Of a stretch of DNA of 64,000 nt, positions 32,290 through 40,951 are shown piece after piece (within the stretch, counting starts at the first letter, position 1; each line of letters opens with the position of its first letter). The notes below the pieces were generated by a model that saw only the letters and a list, made by a program, of their open reading frames with translations, was not told where the DNA came from and searched no databases. This stretch comes from Actinoplanes sichuanensis (lineage in GTDB: Bacteria; Actinomycetota; Actinomycetes; Mycobacteriales; Micromonosporaceae): positions 2,232,001-2,296,000 of the forward strand of contig NZ_AP028461.1 in assembly GCF_033097365.1 (NCBI RefSeq), in the 5' to 3' direction. A program made the position numbers and the translations under genes.

Positions 32290-32982
32290 TCAGGCGGGCT
32301 CGGCCATCGGGAAGGGGACGTTCAGCAGGCCGGCCTTGGTCTGCACCTGGTATCGGGAACGCCCCCGTTTCACGATGGTGCCGGCCAGGCCGCCGTACTT
32401 GCCGCGGCCGGTCAACCGGACCCGGGCGCCGACCGGCAACTCCACCACCGGCGCGACCGTCGTCGGGACCGCACTCAGCCGGGCCAGCTCCTGTGCGTAC
32501 CGCGGGTGCATCGGCGCCGCCGCCCCGTTGCGTGTCCAGGAGAACAGCGCCGATCTGTCGAATGACGGGGAGCAGCGCGAACACGACCGCACCCGGACCG
32601 GGCGGCGATGCACCGTGGTGCGGTGGCCGGCCGGGCAGACCCCCTCCCAGGCGCCCTCCACCCGGGGCACGTCCTCCGGCACACATCTGGTGCCGGAACA
32701 TCCGATCCGCACCGCGATCGCCCGCCACACCCGATCGTGCCCGTGCCCCGGGCCGGCCAGGGCGTGCGCGATCTCGTGCAGAACCGTCTCGGCCACCTGC
32801 TCCGCCGAATACAGCCTGATCAACGGCCGGGACAGCCCGATCTCCCGTGCCTCCAGGCGGCAGATCCCGGCCCGCGTCTTCGCGTCGTCGAAGGTCAGAG
32901 CCCAATCCGAGAGTCCGTGCCGGGTCATCAGGTTGTCCGCGAGTTCCCGCGCTTCGTTCAGGTCCACAGCGCGCCGCTCCAC
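32290..32982 (-). CDS. SprT-like zinc metalloprotease-domain protein
   Basis: A 230-residue protein with an SprT-like domain: ETVLHEIAHALAGPGHGHD carries HExxH and a third His. A Cys-rich stretch (CPAGHRTTVHR, SCSRC) probably binds zinc. The C-terminal half has a KOW/SH3-like segment (GARVRLTGRGKYGGLAGTIV) that could bind nucleic acid. GTG 32982 has GGGGG 7 nt upstream. By analogy with SprT/Spartan proteins a role on DNA-bound or damaged proteins is possible but not shown. Confidence 0.75.
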   Translation of the reverse strand: MERRAVDLNEARELADNLMTRHGLSDWALTFDDAKTRAGICRLEAREIGLSRPLIRLYSAEQVAETVLHEIAHALAGPGHGHDRVWRAIAVRIGCSGTRCVPEDVPRVEGAWEGVCPAGHRTTVHRRPVRVRSCSRCSPSFDRSALFSWTRNGAAAPMHPRYAQELARLSAVPTTVAPVVELPVGARVRLTGRGKYGGLAGTIVKRGRSRYQVQTKAGLLNVPFPMAEPA

Positions 32983-33059
32983 GTCGTCACCCCCCTATCA
33001 TGACGTGCCGCCCGGACCGGGTCTCTCACGGCTTCCCGATCCACTCACCGCGTGGGCGG

Positions 33060-33896
33060 GTGGCGGGAGGTGATCAGTCTGATCAGCCAGGCGGTCAGGA
33101 TCCGGACGAAAGGGCTACCGCCAGAGGTGTACTGTCCCTCCAGTGCGGAATCGAGCGTCTGCGTAAAGCCCCGTCCTGGTCGCTGGCGTTACTGGCCGTC
33201 ACGTTCGCCGTAGCCTTCGTGATGGCGCCGCCGTTGCTCGCTCCCCGACGACCTGGCGCAGCCTTCACCTCCGAACCTGCGCTGGCGGACGCCGTTCAAA
33301 AAGCCGTCGCCGGTTATTGGCAGGGCGGAGTCCGGGAGTTTCCGCCGGCGCTGGCCGGCCTGGTCGACTACTGGACGCGGTATCACCTGGTCAAGTCGGT
33401 GACCGCCGCGCTCCTTCTGATCGTCCTGGTGGCTCTGGCTGTGCGGGCCGGTCGCCGTCCCGTCGTGGCGTCGCTCGCCGCGGTTCCGGCGTTGTTCGCG
33501 GTGGCGCTGGTGATGGCCAACGTGCAGGGGGTGGTGGCGCCGTTCGCGTCGCTGTTGCCGTTGGTGGCCGGCGCCGGATCGCTGGAGCCGGCCCGGCAGG
33601 ACCTGGCAGGCTCGCTGGCCTCCGGTTCACCGGCGGCGCCGGCCGTCGAGGTGATGGTCGCCGACTTCGCGCTCTACCACGTCGCCATGGTCGCGATAGC
33701 CGCCGTGGTGGCGACGGCCCTCGCTGCGGTGAGCTGGTGGATCCGGCGGCGATCGGCGGACCTGCCAGGCCGCCGATGGTGGTTCGTCACCTCGGCGGCC
33801 ATGTCACTGCTGGTGGCCGTCGTCGCGGTGGCCAACGCCTCCACCGCGGCCGATCCGGCGCCGGCTCTGCTGGCCTTCCTCAACGGCGGCTGGTGA
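33060..33896 (+). CDS. Hypothetical membrane protein
   Basis: A protein of about 278 residues with four to five membrane helices. An exterior region of about 75 residues follows helix 1 (EPALADAVQKAVAGYWQGG) and another lies in the middle. The helix arrangement resembles DUF1772-like proteins, but I do not make that call. The start is uncertain: GTG 33060 is the nearest usable in-frame start upstream of the first helix and has no Shine-Dalgarno. The imperfect repeat TGATCAGTCTGATCA at 33071-33085 would fall inside this coding start. Confidence 0.55.
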   Translation: MAGGDQSDQPGGQDPDERATARGVLSLQCGIERLRKAPSWSLALLAVTFAVAFVMAPPLLAPRRPGAAFTSEPALADAVQKAVAGYWQGGVREFPPALAGLVDYWTRYHLVKSVTAALLLIVLVALAVRAGRRPVVASLAAVPALFAVALVMANVQGVVAPFASLLPLVAGAGSLEPARQDLAGSLASGSPAAPAVEVMVADFALYHVAMVAIAAVVATALAAVSWWIRRRSADLPGRRWWFVTSAAMSLLVAVVAVANASTAADPAPALLAFLNGGW

Positions 33897-33938
33897 CCAA
33901 TCTGGGGTACGGCCAGCCGTGGCCCAGACCGTTATCGG

Positions 33939-34226
33939 TCAGGCGACCTGGGGAAACGCGGCCAGGGTGTGCTCCTGGCGCTCCCATTCGCCGAACGGGA
34001 CGTCGGCGATCGCGGCGCCGAGCGTCGCCATGCCCGACTGCATGGCCTCCATCGACGACCAGACCGAGATGGCGATGATCCGGCCGCCGTCCGGGTCTTC
34101 GAAACCGCCGATCTCCTCCAGGCCGGCGACGCCCTCGGACGCCGCCCGCAGTCGGCCCATCGCGGCGATGATGTCGCCCCGGTGTTCCGGCTTGGAATAG
34201 TGCACCGCCTGCGCGAGTACACGCAT
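33939..34226 (-). CDS. Antibiotic-biosynthesis-monooxygenase-like (dimeric alpha/beta barrel) protein
   Basis: A 95-residue protein of the ABM/dimeric alpha-beta barrel type (MRVLAQAVHYSKPEHRGDII, then RIIAISVWSSMEAMQSG). Members include quinol monooxygenases and heme- or polyketide-acting enzymes; the substrate here is unknown. ATG 34226 has AAAGGA upstream, 2 nt after the SRPBCC gene. Last gene of the four-gene leftward operon that starts at 35422. Confidence 0.72.
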   Translation of the reverse strand: MRVLAQAVHYSKPEHRGDIIAAMGRLRAASEGVAGLEEIGGFEDPDGGRIIAISVWSSMEAMQSGMATLGAAIADVPFGEWERQEHTLAAFPQVA

Positions 34227-34228
34227 GT

Positions 34229-34714
34229 TCAGGTCCTTTCGGGTTCCGCCTCGGCGGCCTTGGTGAAGATTTCGAGGATTCGTTTCCAGCCGGCCGAGTA
34301 GCCGCCCGAGACCGAGGTGGCCGCGGCCATCTGTTCCTCGGTGAGGCGGTCCCAGCCGCGGTGTTCGAGGGCGACCCGGGTCAGGGCCGGCGCCAGCGCG
34401 GTGAACGTCAGCTCGACCTCGGTCACCGCCGGAAGGATCGTCCAGGTCATGCCGAACCGCTCCGGCGGATCCCAGGCGATCACCTCGCCCCAGCCGACCC
34501 GGGAACCGTCCGCCCACGTCTCGTAGACCCGACCGCCCAGCTCCCGCTCGATGGTCACCGACACCACCCGCTCCTGACCGAGCGAATGCGGGCGGGTCGG
34601 CCACCAGAGGCCGATGTCGCGCACGAACACCTCGAACGTGTGCTCCCGGTCGCTGCGGACCAGCGTGGACTGCCGAATCGGCGGGCGCCGCAACGGGCGG
34701 ACGTCGTCGCTCAT
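34229..34714 (-). CDS. SRPBCC (AHSA1/START-like) domain protein
   Basis: A 161-residue protein of the SRPBCC ligand-binding fold in its AHSA1-like form. It has TFEVFVRDIGLWWPTRPHS near the N-terminus, a strand series ending VEVELTFTALAPALTRVALEH (shown here in part), and a C-terminal helix (GYSAGWKRILEIFTK). Such proteins commonly pair with an ArsR regulator of the same operon, as here. The ligand is unknown. It starts 3 nt after the ArsR gene. Confidence 0.82.
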   Translation of the reverse strand: MSDDVRPLRRPPIRQSTLVRSDREHTFEVFVRDIGLWWPTRPHSLGQERVVSVTIERELGGRVYETWADGSRVGWGEVIAWDPPERFGMTWTILPAVTEVELTFTALAPALTRVALEHRGWDRLTEEQMAAATSVSGGYSAGWKRILEIFTKAAEAEPERT

Positions 34715-34716
34715 GA

Positions 34717-35067
34717 TCAGGCCACGTCCGTCCGATGCGCGGTGTGCTCCGCCGCCTCCGCCTCGACCAGGCGTCGCCCCACGTCGAGCGCGTCACTCCA
34801 CATCGAGTCGAGGAACTCCCGCAGGCCGGCCAGGCCCTCCGGCCGGGCCCGGTAGAACCGCCGGGTCCCGGCCCTGCGCTCGCTGACCAGCCCGGCCTCC
34901 CGGAGCACGGTCAAATGCTGACTGATCGCGGTACGAGTCACGTCGAACGCCGCGGCTATCTCCCCGGCGGCCAGCTCATCGGTGGCGACCAGGCGCAGAA
35001 TCGCCCGTCGTCGTGGCTCCGCCAGCGCCCGGAAGGCGTCGTCGGTCTCGGACTCGTCCTCGATCAT
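34717..35067 (-). CDS. ArsR-family winged-helix regulator
   Basis: A 116-residue DNA-binding protein with the ArsR/SmtB winged helix: FRALAEPRRRAILRLVA, then AGEIAAAFDVTRTAISQHL (recognition helix) and VLREAGLVSERRAGTRRFY (wing). It has no Cys-containing metal site, as in the ArsR members that travel with SRPBCC proteins. It likely represses its own operon through the double palindrome at 35473-35500. ATG 35067 starts 4 nt after the VOC gene stop. Confidence 0.88.
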   Translation of the reverse strand: MIEDESETDDAFRALAEPRRRAILRLVATDELAAGEIAAAFDVTRTAISQHLTVLREAGLVSERRAGTRRFYRARPEGLAGLREFLDSMWSDALDVGRRLVEAEAAEHTAHRTDVA

Positions 35068-35071
35068 CAGC

Positions 35072-35422
35072 TCATCCCCACAAACCCACCGGGTTGCCGT
35101 CCGGATCGGCGAACACCGCGAACCGACCGTAGTCGCCGGGCAGGGCGGCCGGTTCGACCAGGGTCGTCGCACCGAGCGCGACCGCCTGCTCCAGAGTCTT
35201 CTCCAGGTCGTCGACCTGCACGTAGATCTTCACACCGGCCTCCGACGGGGACTCCGCCGGTCCGATGCCGCCACCGATCGCCCCCTCGCCGGCGCCGGTG
35301 TCGACCAGGGCGTAGCCACCCTCCTGGTCGGCGGCCGACCACCCGAACAGGCCGGTGTAGAAGCCGCGCGCCCGCTCCGCGTCGGTGCTGATGATCTCGA
35401 AGAACGCCACTGGACGACCCAT
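35072..35422 (-). CDS. VOC (glyoxalase/bleomycin-resistance) superfamily protein
   Basis: A 116-residue protein with the two beta-alpha-beta-beta-beta units of the VOC fold (VAFFEIISTDAERARGFYTG and VKIYVQVDDLEKTLEQAVAL, ending FAVFADPDGNPVGLWG). The reaction is unknown; members bind metals and small electrophiles. ATG 35422 has AGGGG 7 nt upstream. It is the first gene of the operon VOC, ArsR, SRPBCC, ABM. Confidence 0.85.
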   Translation of the reverse strand: MGRPVAFFEIISTDAERARGFYTGLFGWSAADQEGGYALVDTGAGEGAIGGGIGPAESPSEAGVKIYVQVDDLEKTLEQAVALGATTLVEPAALPGDYGRFAVFADPDGNPVGLWG

Positions 35423-35472
35423 GGCCGTACCCCTTTGCTCGTTTTCAACCCGAACCAACCCGGCCGGGCGCC

Positions 35473-35505
35473 GCTAACGTTAGCCATCGCTAACGTTAGC
35501 GTCAA
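35473..35505 (-). promoter_or_regulatory. Promoter with double palindromic operator for the VOC-ArsR operon
   Basis: The leftward promoter reads TTGACG (-35, at 35500-35505), a 17-nt spacer, and TAACGT (-10, at 35477-35482). Two copies of the perfect palindrome GCTAACGTTAGC cover it: one fills the -10 box (35473-35484) and one lies between -10 and -35 (35489-35500), 16 bp apart. This is a classic self-repression layout, and the ArsR gene of the operon is the obvious ligand. Confidence 0.78.
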
Positions 35506-35519
35506 CTGACAAATGGGGA

Positions 35520-36173
35520 CTACGCCTCCTCGGTGGGGGTGAGCATCGGGGCCAGGAAGCGCCGGGCGATGTCGCGCAGCTGGGCGTCGTCGTCGAGGTC
35601 GACGATCTGGCTCGGGATGGCCAGGAACGAGGCGGACAGGCGGGTCCACACCTCGGCCACCATGTCGACGTCGACCGCCGGGGAGATGTGGCCGTCCTGC
35701 TGGTCGACGCGGAGACGGGCGGCCACGAAACGCTGGACCACCGCCATCGTCTGGCCGCCGTCGTTGATCATCGAGGGGACCAGCAGATCCGGTTCGGCGG
35801 TCATCAGGCCGCCGATCAGCGGATTGTTGCGGAAGGCTCGCAGTGACGAGGCGAAGCCGACGACGACCCGGTCGGCGGCGGTGCGGGCCGAGCTGATGTC
35901 GATCAGGAACTGGTCGAAGTAGCGTCGGAACTCGCGGCGCACCACATGCTCGACCAGGGCGTCCTTGGTGGCGAACCGGCGGTAGGCGGTGATCCGGGAG
36001 ACGCCGGCGCGCCGGGCCACATCCTCCATCGTGGAGCGGCGGATGCCCATCCGGCAGAACTGATCGAAGGCGGCGTCGAGCAGGCGCGTGGTGACCTCGT
36101 CGGCGGGGCTGTCCGGGGTGAAGGCGTCGGCGAGGGCGCGGCCGAGCAGTGTCGAGTCGCCGGATCCGGTCAT
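35520..36173 (-). CDS. TetR-family regulator divergent from the rubber-oxygenase cluster
   Basis: A protein of about 217 residues. An N-terminal TetR helix-turn-helix is visible (TRLLDAAFDQFCRMGIRRST, then VARRAGVSRITAYRRFATKD), followed by an all-helical ligand domain. The start is ATG 36173 with GGGGG upstream, or GTG 36182. It is transcribed away from lcp1, and the region between holds repeated GTATCAGCG elements, so it probably represses both itself and the lcp-oxi genes. TetR-type LcpR regulators of lcp genes are known in other actinobacteria; the identity here is inferred from position. Confidence 0.85.
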   Translation of the reverse strand: MTGSGDSTLLGRALADAFTPDSPADEVTTRLLDAAFDQFCRMGIRRSTMEDVARRAGVSRITAYRRFATKDALVEHVVRREFRRYFDQFLIDISSARTAADRVVVGFASSLRAFRNNPLIGGLMTAEPDLLVPSMINDGGQTMAVVQRFVAARLRVDQQDGHISPAVDVDMVAEVWTRLSASFLAIPSQIVDLDDDAQLRDIARRFLAPMLTPTEEA

Positions 36174-36206
36174 CACGCGCACCCCCGAGATGTGTTTACA
36201 CCATTT

Positions 36207-36340
36207 GTATCAGCGTATCAATCGGCCCAGGTGGGACTCGTGTCGTATCGATGTCCGTAGAAATTCATGCTTGTGAACGGCGACCCGGCGTGCTCTCATC
36301 GCTGATACACGGAACCACTTCGTGTTTCACCGTATCAGCG
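36207..36340. promoter_or_regulatory. Operator region with three GTATCAGCG elements between tetR and lcp1
   Basis: GTATCAGCG occurs at 36207-36215 and 36332-36340, and inverted as CGCTGATAC at 36300-36308. The last two flank an inner imperfect palindrome, TGATACACG (36303-36311) and CGTGTTTCA (36321-36329). The region is AT-richer than its surroundings. The copy at 36332 adjoins the lcp1 ribosome site. Confidence 0.62.
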
Positions 36341-36352
36341 GAGGAGCGAAGC

Positions 36353-37543
36353 GTGGATTCACTCAGCAGACGCAACATCCTGAAAGCGGGCGCGGTCGGC
36401 GCCGCCCTGGCCCTCCCGTGGACCTGGCCGGCCAGTGCCTCGGTGGCCGGGACCGGCGCGGGCGTCGACCCGCGCGGGGTGTGGGATCCGGAGGCCGACC
36501 CGCTGGTCGCCGATCTGATCGAGCGCGGCGACGTGCCGCAGGTCAACGAACTGCTGCGCACCTGGAAGAAGAACGGCCAGGCGCTGCCCGCCGGCCTGCC
36601 CGCCGACCTGCGCGACTTCATCGAGTACGCCCGGCGGCTCCCGTCCTGGGCCGACCCGGCGAAACTCGACCTGGCCGTCGAGTTCAACGAGAAACGCGGC
36701 CTCTACCTGGGCGTCCTCTACGGCCTGGCCAGCGGCATGATGAGCACCGTCATCCCGAAGGAGGCCCTGGCCGTCTACTACTCGCAGGGCGGCGCGGACA
36801 TGAAGGACCGCATCTCCAAGACCGCCAAGCTGGGGTACGACATCGGCTCGACGAACGCGTACAAGCCGGACGGCGAGATGATCGTGACGGCGGTGAAGAC
36901 CCGGCTGGTGCACGCCGCGGTCCGGCATCTGCTGCCCCAGTCGCCGTACTGGACCCAGGTCGCCGACGAGGACATCCCGATCAGTCAGCGGGACATCATG
37001 GTCACCTGGCACAGCCTGCCGACCACCGTGATGCGCAAGCTGAACGCGTGGAAGGTGCCGATCCCGGCTGACGAGTCGGCCGCGTTCCTGCATTCGTGGC
37101 AGGTCGGCGCGTACATGCTCGGCGTCCGTGAGGAATACATCCCGAACTCGTGGGCCGAGGCCGACTCGCAGGCCGAACAGGTCCTCGACCCGATCCTGCG
37201 GGCCACCCCCGAGGGCATCAAACTCGCCGACATCCTGCTCAACCTCGGGTCGAGCGTGGACGCCGGGATCCTCAGCAAGCCGATCCTCGGCGCGTTCACC
37301 AGGTTCATGCTGGGCGACGAGATCGCGGCGTGGCTGAAGATCCCGCGCGAGCCGGTGTGGGACCCGCTGCTGCGGACCGCGTGGGGACCCTTCGTGGCCG
37401 TACGCGAAGGACTGTTGCCCTTTCCTCTGGCGCCGAAGGCGTATTGGCTCTTCGACGAGTTCCTGCGCAAGGCCGCCCTGCTGTTCCTGTCCGAGGCCCG
37501 GCCGATCAGCATCGAGATCCCGGTCACCAACCGGCCGACCTGA
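36353..37543 (+). CDS. lcp: Latex-clearing protein (rubber oxygenase), copy 1
   Basis: A 396-residue Lcp/DUF2236 (MpaB-Lcp type) heme oxygenase that cleaves poly(cis-1,4-isoprene) outside the cell into oligo-isoprenoid aldehyde-ketones. The N-terminus MDSLSRRNILKAGAVGAALA is a Tat signal. The residues reported for Lcp of Streptomyces K30 (E148, R164, K167, T168, H198) have counterparts at the same spacing: E137, R153, K156, T157 and H187, the last two blocks reading DRISKTAKLGY and KTRLVHAAVRH. GTG 36353 has GAGGAG 6 nt upstream. It is first in an operon with a second lcp and oxiAB. Confidence 0.93.
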   Translation: MDSLSRRNILKAGAVGAALALPWTWPASASVAGTGAGVDPRGVWDPEADPLVADLIERGDVPQVNELLRTWKKNGQALPAGLPADLRDFIEYARRLPSWADPAKLDLAVEFNEKRGLYLGVLYGLASGMMSTVIPKEALAVYYSQGGADMKDRISKTAKLGYDIGSTNAYKPDGEMIVTAVKTRLVHAAVRHLLPQSPYWTQVADEDIPISQRDIMVTWHSLPTTVMRKLNAWKVPIPADESAAFLHSWQVGAYMLGVREEYIPNSWAEADSQAEQVLDPILRATPEGIKLADILLNLGSSVDAGILSKPILGAFTRFMLGDEIAAWLKIPREPVWDPLLRTAWGPFVAVREGLLPFPLAPKAYWLFDEFLRKAALLFLSEARPISIEIPVTNRPT

Positions 37544-37559
37544 GAGGAGGTGAAAGATC

Positions 37560-38729
37560 ATGGCTGAACTGACCAGACGCGACATGCTGCGGGCGAGTGC
37601 GGCGGCCGCGGCGATCTTCGCGGTCCCCTCGAAAGCACAGGCCGCGGCGGCGCTGCCGTGGAGCACCCAGTGGGATCCGGAGGCCGACCCGGTCTCGGCG
37701 GAACTGCTGGACACCGGGGTGGTTCCGGAGGTCAACCGGCTGCTGTGGAACTGGACCCGCAACGACCAGCCGCTGCCCGACGGGCTGCCCGGCTATCTGC
37801 GGGACTTCATGGCGAAGGCACGGCGGGTCCCGGACTGGGCGGACACCGCGAAACTGGAGCGGGCGGCGCAGTTCAACAAGTCCCGAGGCCTCTACCTGAA
37901 CCTGCTCAACGGTGTCGGCGGCGGCATGCTGAGCACGGCGATCCCGAAGGAGGCGTGGTCGGTCTACTACTCCAAGGGCGGCGCCGACATGGAGGACCGG
38001 GTCGCCAAGACCAGCCTCCTCGGGTTCTCGGTCGGGTCGCTCAACGCGTACCGGCCGGACGGTGACTGCATCGTGCAGGCGGTGAAGACGCGACTGGTCC
38101 ACGCAGCGGTGCGGCACCTGCTGCAGCAGTCGCCGCACTGGAAGTGGAGCGTCCCGATCACCCAGGAGGACATCCTGGTCACCTGGCACACGCTGCCCAC
38201 CTATGCGATGCGTCGGCTGCGGGACTGGCAGGTCCCGATCAGCGCCGCCGACTCCCAGGCCTACCTGCACGTGTGGCAGGTGACCGCGCACATGCTCGGC
38301 GTCCGTGACGAGTACATCCCGCAGACCTGGGCGGCCGCGAACGCGCAGTCCGACCAGGTGCTGCCGCCCAACATGGGCCCGACCCGGGAGGGCGTCGAAC
38401 TCACCGACATCCTGCTCGGCCAGCTCGCCGAGCAGACCAGCCCGGGCAGTGTCAGCCGGCCGCTGGTCAACGCCCTGGCCCGCTACCTGGTCGGGGACCA
38501 GGTGTCGGACTGGGACCAGATCAAGCGCGAACCGCTGTGGGAGCCGCTGATCGCGACCGCCTGGCCGCTGCTCGTCCGGTTCCGGGAGGGACTGATCCCG
38601 CTGCCGCTGGTCCCGGAGATCGCCTGGACCCTGGACGAGGCGGCGCGGCAGTACATCCTGCTGTTCCTCACCAAGGCGCGGGAAACCAAGATCGAGATCC
38701 CGACGACCAACCGGCCGGAGACCTCGTGA
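37560..38729 (+). CDS. lcp: Latex-clearing protein (rubber oxygenase), copy 2
   Basis: A 389-residue paralogue of the preceding Lcp, exported by a Tat signal (LTRRDMLRASAAAAAIFA). The key residues are kept: E131, R147, K150, T151 and H181, with the same 31-residue spacing between the Lys-Thr pair and the heme His. ATG 37560 has AGGAGG upstream, 16 nt after copy 1. Two Lcp enzymes in tandem are known from some rubber-degrading actinobacteria and may split the polymer differently. GTGA overlap with oxiA. Confidence 0.92.
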   Translation: MAELTRRDMLRASAAAAAIFAVPSKAQAAAALPWSTQWDPEADPVSAELLDTGVVPEVNRLLWNWTRNDQPLPDGLPGYLRDFMAKARRVPDWADTAKLERAAQFNKSRGLYLNLLNGVGGGMLSTAIPKEAWSVYYSKGGADMEDRVAKTSLLGFSVGSLNAYRPDGDCIVQAVKTRLVHAAVRHLLQQSPHWKWSVPITQEDILVTWHTLPTYAMRRLRDWQVPISAADSQAYLHVWQVTAHMLGVRDEYIPQTWAAANAQSDQVLPPNMGPTREGVELTDILLGQLAEQTSPGSVSRPLVNALARYLVGDQVSDWDQIKREPLWEPLIATAWPLLVRFREGLIPLPLVPEIAWTLDEAARQYILLFLTKARETKIEIPTTNRPETS

Positions 38730-40951
38730 CCGTGCCCGTCACCCGGCGCACGCTGCTCGGATTCGTGCTGGCGGCCCCCGTACTGGTGGCCGCCGCCGAT
38801 CCGGCGGCGTCGGCCGACATCACGTCCCTGCTGGACCTCAACGACGTCATGACGGCGGCCGCCCTGCCCACGTCCGGGCTCATCTCGGTCGAGATCAACA
38901 CGGACGGTACGGTCTCGTTCGCGCTGCCCCGGGCCGAGGTCGGGCAGGGGATCACCACGTCGACGGCCATGCTGATCGCCGAGGAGCTGGGCGTACCGGT
39001 GCAGAAGGTCCGGGTCGGTCTGGCCGACGCCCGGCCCGAGCTGTTGTTCAACCAGCTGACCGGCGCCTCGAACACCACGATCGCCACGTTCACGCCGATC
39101 CGGGTCGCGGCGGCGGTCGCCCGGCAGCGGCTGCTGGCCGCGGCGGCGGCGAAACTCGGTGTGCCCGCCTCCGACCTGACGATCGTGAACGGGATGGTCG
39201 GCGGCCTCGGCATCGGTGAGCTGTCGGCCGCGGCGGCCAGCGCGACGACCCTGGCCGTCCCGGTGCGGCTCGCCGCCCGGGAGAGCTTCACCGTCATCGG
39301 TAGGCCGCAACGCCGCATCGACGCCCTCGACGCGGTGACCGGCCGCAAGAAGTTCACGATGGACCTCGCCGTGGCGGACGCCAAGCCGACGATGGTGTGC
39401 CGCCCGCCGACCATCAACGGCAGACCGGGCCTGGTCGCGAACCTCGCCGCGGTGCTGGCCATGCCCGGCGTCACCGACGTGGTGACCATCTCGACCGGCG
39501 TCGCGGTGCGGGCCGAGACGTTCGGCCAGTGCATCGACGCGGTCCGCGCGCTGGAGGTGTCCTGGAAGCCGGGCACCGTCGAGGGCCAGTCCGACGACAC
39601 GGTCCTGCGGCGGCTCGCGGCCGCCGAGCTGCCGCTCGGCCCGCGGCCGATCACGCCGTTCGTCGAGGCACGGTTCACGTTCCAGTTCCGCAGCAACAGT
39701 GCCCTGGAGACCAACTGCGCGATCGCTGACGTACGGCCGGGGCGCGCCGAGATCTGGTCGGCGCTCAAATCACCGATCGTGGCGCAGCAGACCATCGCGG
39801 CGCGGCTGGGCCTGCCGACGAACCGGGTGACCGTGCACGTCGCCGAGGGCGGTGGTTCGTTCGGTCGCAAACTGTTCTTCGACGCCGCGCTGGAAGCCGC
39901 CGAGGTGTCGCAGAAGATCGGCAAGCCGGTGAAACTGATGTGGCACCGGGCCGACGACTCCCGGCAGGGCCGCACCCACCCGATGGCCACGTCCCGGGTC
40001 CGGATCGCCTACGCCGGCAACCTGGTGCTCGGCTTCGAGCAGCGGCACACCAGCGTCACCACCGATCTGGGGCACGGGCTGGGGGAGCTGCTCACCGCGA
40101 TGGCCGCCCAGCTGCCGATCGGCGACGCCGCCTTCGCGCAGACGTTCTTCCAGTTCAGCCATACTTCGCCGTACCGGTTCGGGGTCACCAGCCGGCTGCT
40201 CAACGAAACCGGCGACGGGTTCAACACCGGCAGCATGCGCAACGTGTACTCACCGGACACCACCTGCGCCCGGGAGTTGATGGTCGACCAGCTCGGACAA
40301 CGGATGGGGCTCGACCCGTACCGGATGAGGGAAGATCTTCTGAAAGACGACCGGGCCCGCGCGGTGCTGCGCAAGGCCGCGGAAGCCGGCGAATGGGGCC
40401 GGCGGATGCCGGCCGGAACGGCACAGGGAATCGCGTTCCACTCCGAGTACAAGGGGTTCAGCGCCTGCCTCGTGGAGATCGACTGCCGTCCGGAGACGCT
40501 GAACCGGCCGATCCGCGACGGCGTCGGCGGGCCGCGCGTCACCAAGGTCGTCTTCGCGGTCGACGTCGGTCTCGCGGTCAACCCGCTCGGCCTGCAGGCG
40601 CAGATGATGGGCTGCGTGATGGACGGCATCGCGCTCGCCCTGACGTCCAGCCTGCACCTGCGCGATGGCTATTTCCTGGAGGCGAGCTGGGACGACTATT
40701 TCTACACGAGGCAGTGGAACACCCCGCCCGACCTGCGGATCATCGTCATGCCGAGCACCTCCGACCAGCCCGGTGGGGCCGGTGAGCTGGGCGTGGCGGC
40801 GGCGATGGCGGCGGTCGCCTGCGCCTACGGCCGCGCGGTCGGCACGATGCCGACCCGGTTCCCGATCAACCACGGCACCCTGTCGTTCACCCCCAAGCCG
40901 ACGATTCCGCCGGTTCCGGCTTCACCCATGATCGGAGGTACGGGTGCCTGA
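38726..40951 (+). CDS. oxiA: Molybdopterin aldehyde oxidoreductase large subunit, Tat-exported (OxiA-like)
   Basis: A 741-residue molybdenum hydroxylase large subunit of the isoquinoline 1-oxidoreductase/xanthine dehydrogenase superfamily. VTRRTLLGFVLAAPVLVA is a Tat signal. Blocks such as EVGQGITTSTAMLIAEELG, EGGGSFGRKLFFDAALEAA and a C-terminal PGGAGELGVAAAMAAV bind the Mo cofactor, with Glu in GAGELG as the likely base. In Streptomyces K30, oxiAB beside lcp encode an aldehyde-oxidising enzyme that acts on rubber cleavage products, so the same role is inferred. GTG 38726 overlaps the lcp2 stop; GTG 38732 is an alternative. Confidence 0.88.
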   Translation: MTVPVTRRTLLGFVLAAPVLVAAADPAASADITSLLDLNDVMTAAALPTSGLISVEINTDGTVSFALPRAEVGQGITTSTAMLIAEELGVPVQKVRVGLADARPELLFNQLTGASNTTIATFTPIRVAAAVARQRLLAAAAAKLGVPASDLTIVNGMVGGLGIGELSAAAASATTLAVPVRLAARESFTVIGRPQRRIDALDAVTGRKKFTMDLAVADAKPTMVCRPPTINGRPGLVANLAAVLAMPGVTDVVTISTGVAVRAETFGQCIDAVRALEVSWKPGTVEGQSDDTVLRRLAAAELPLGPRPITPFVEARFTFQFRSNSALETNCAIADVRPGRAEIWSALKSPIVAQQTIAARLGLPTNRVTVHVAEGGGSFGRKLFFDAALEAAEVSQKIGKPVKLMWHRADDSRQGRTHPMATSRVRIAYAGNLVLGFEQRHTSVTTDLGHGLGELLTAMAAQLPIGDAAFAQTFFQFSHTSPYRFGVTSRLLNETGDGFNTGSMRNVYSPDTTCARELMVDQLGQRMGLDPYRMREDLLKDDRARAVLRKAAEAGEWGRRMPAGTAQGIAFHSEYKGFSACLVEIDCRPETLNRPIRDGVGGPRVTKVVFAVDVGLAVNPLGLQAQMMGCVMDGIALALTSSLHLRDGYFLEASWDDYFYTRQWNTPPDLRIIVMPSTSDQPGGAGELGVAAAMAAVACAYGRAVGTMPTRFPINHGTLSFTPKPTIPPVPASPMIGGTGA

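Noticed and set aside
33071..33085. TGATCAGTCTGATCA repeat
   Set aside because: Likely inside the coding start of the membrane protein gene, single, and of uncertain reading.
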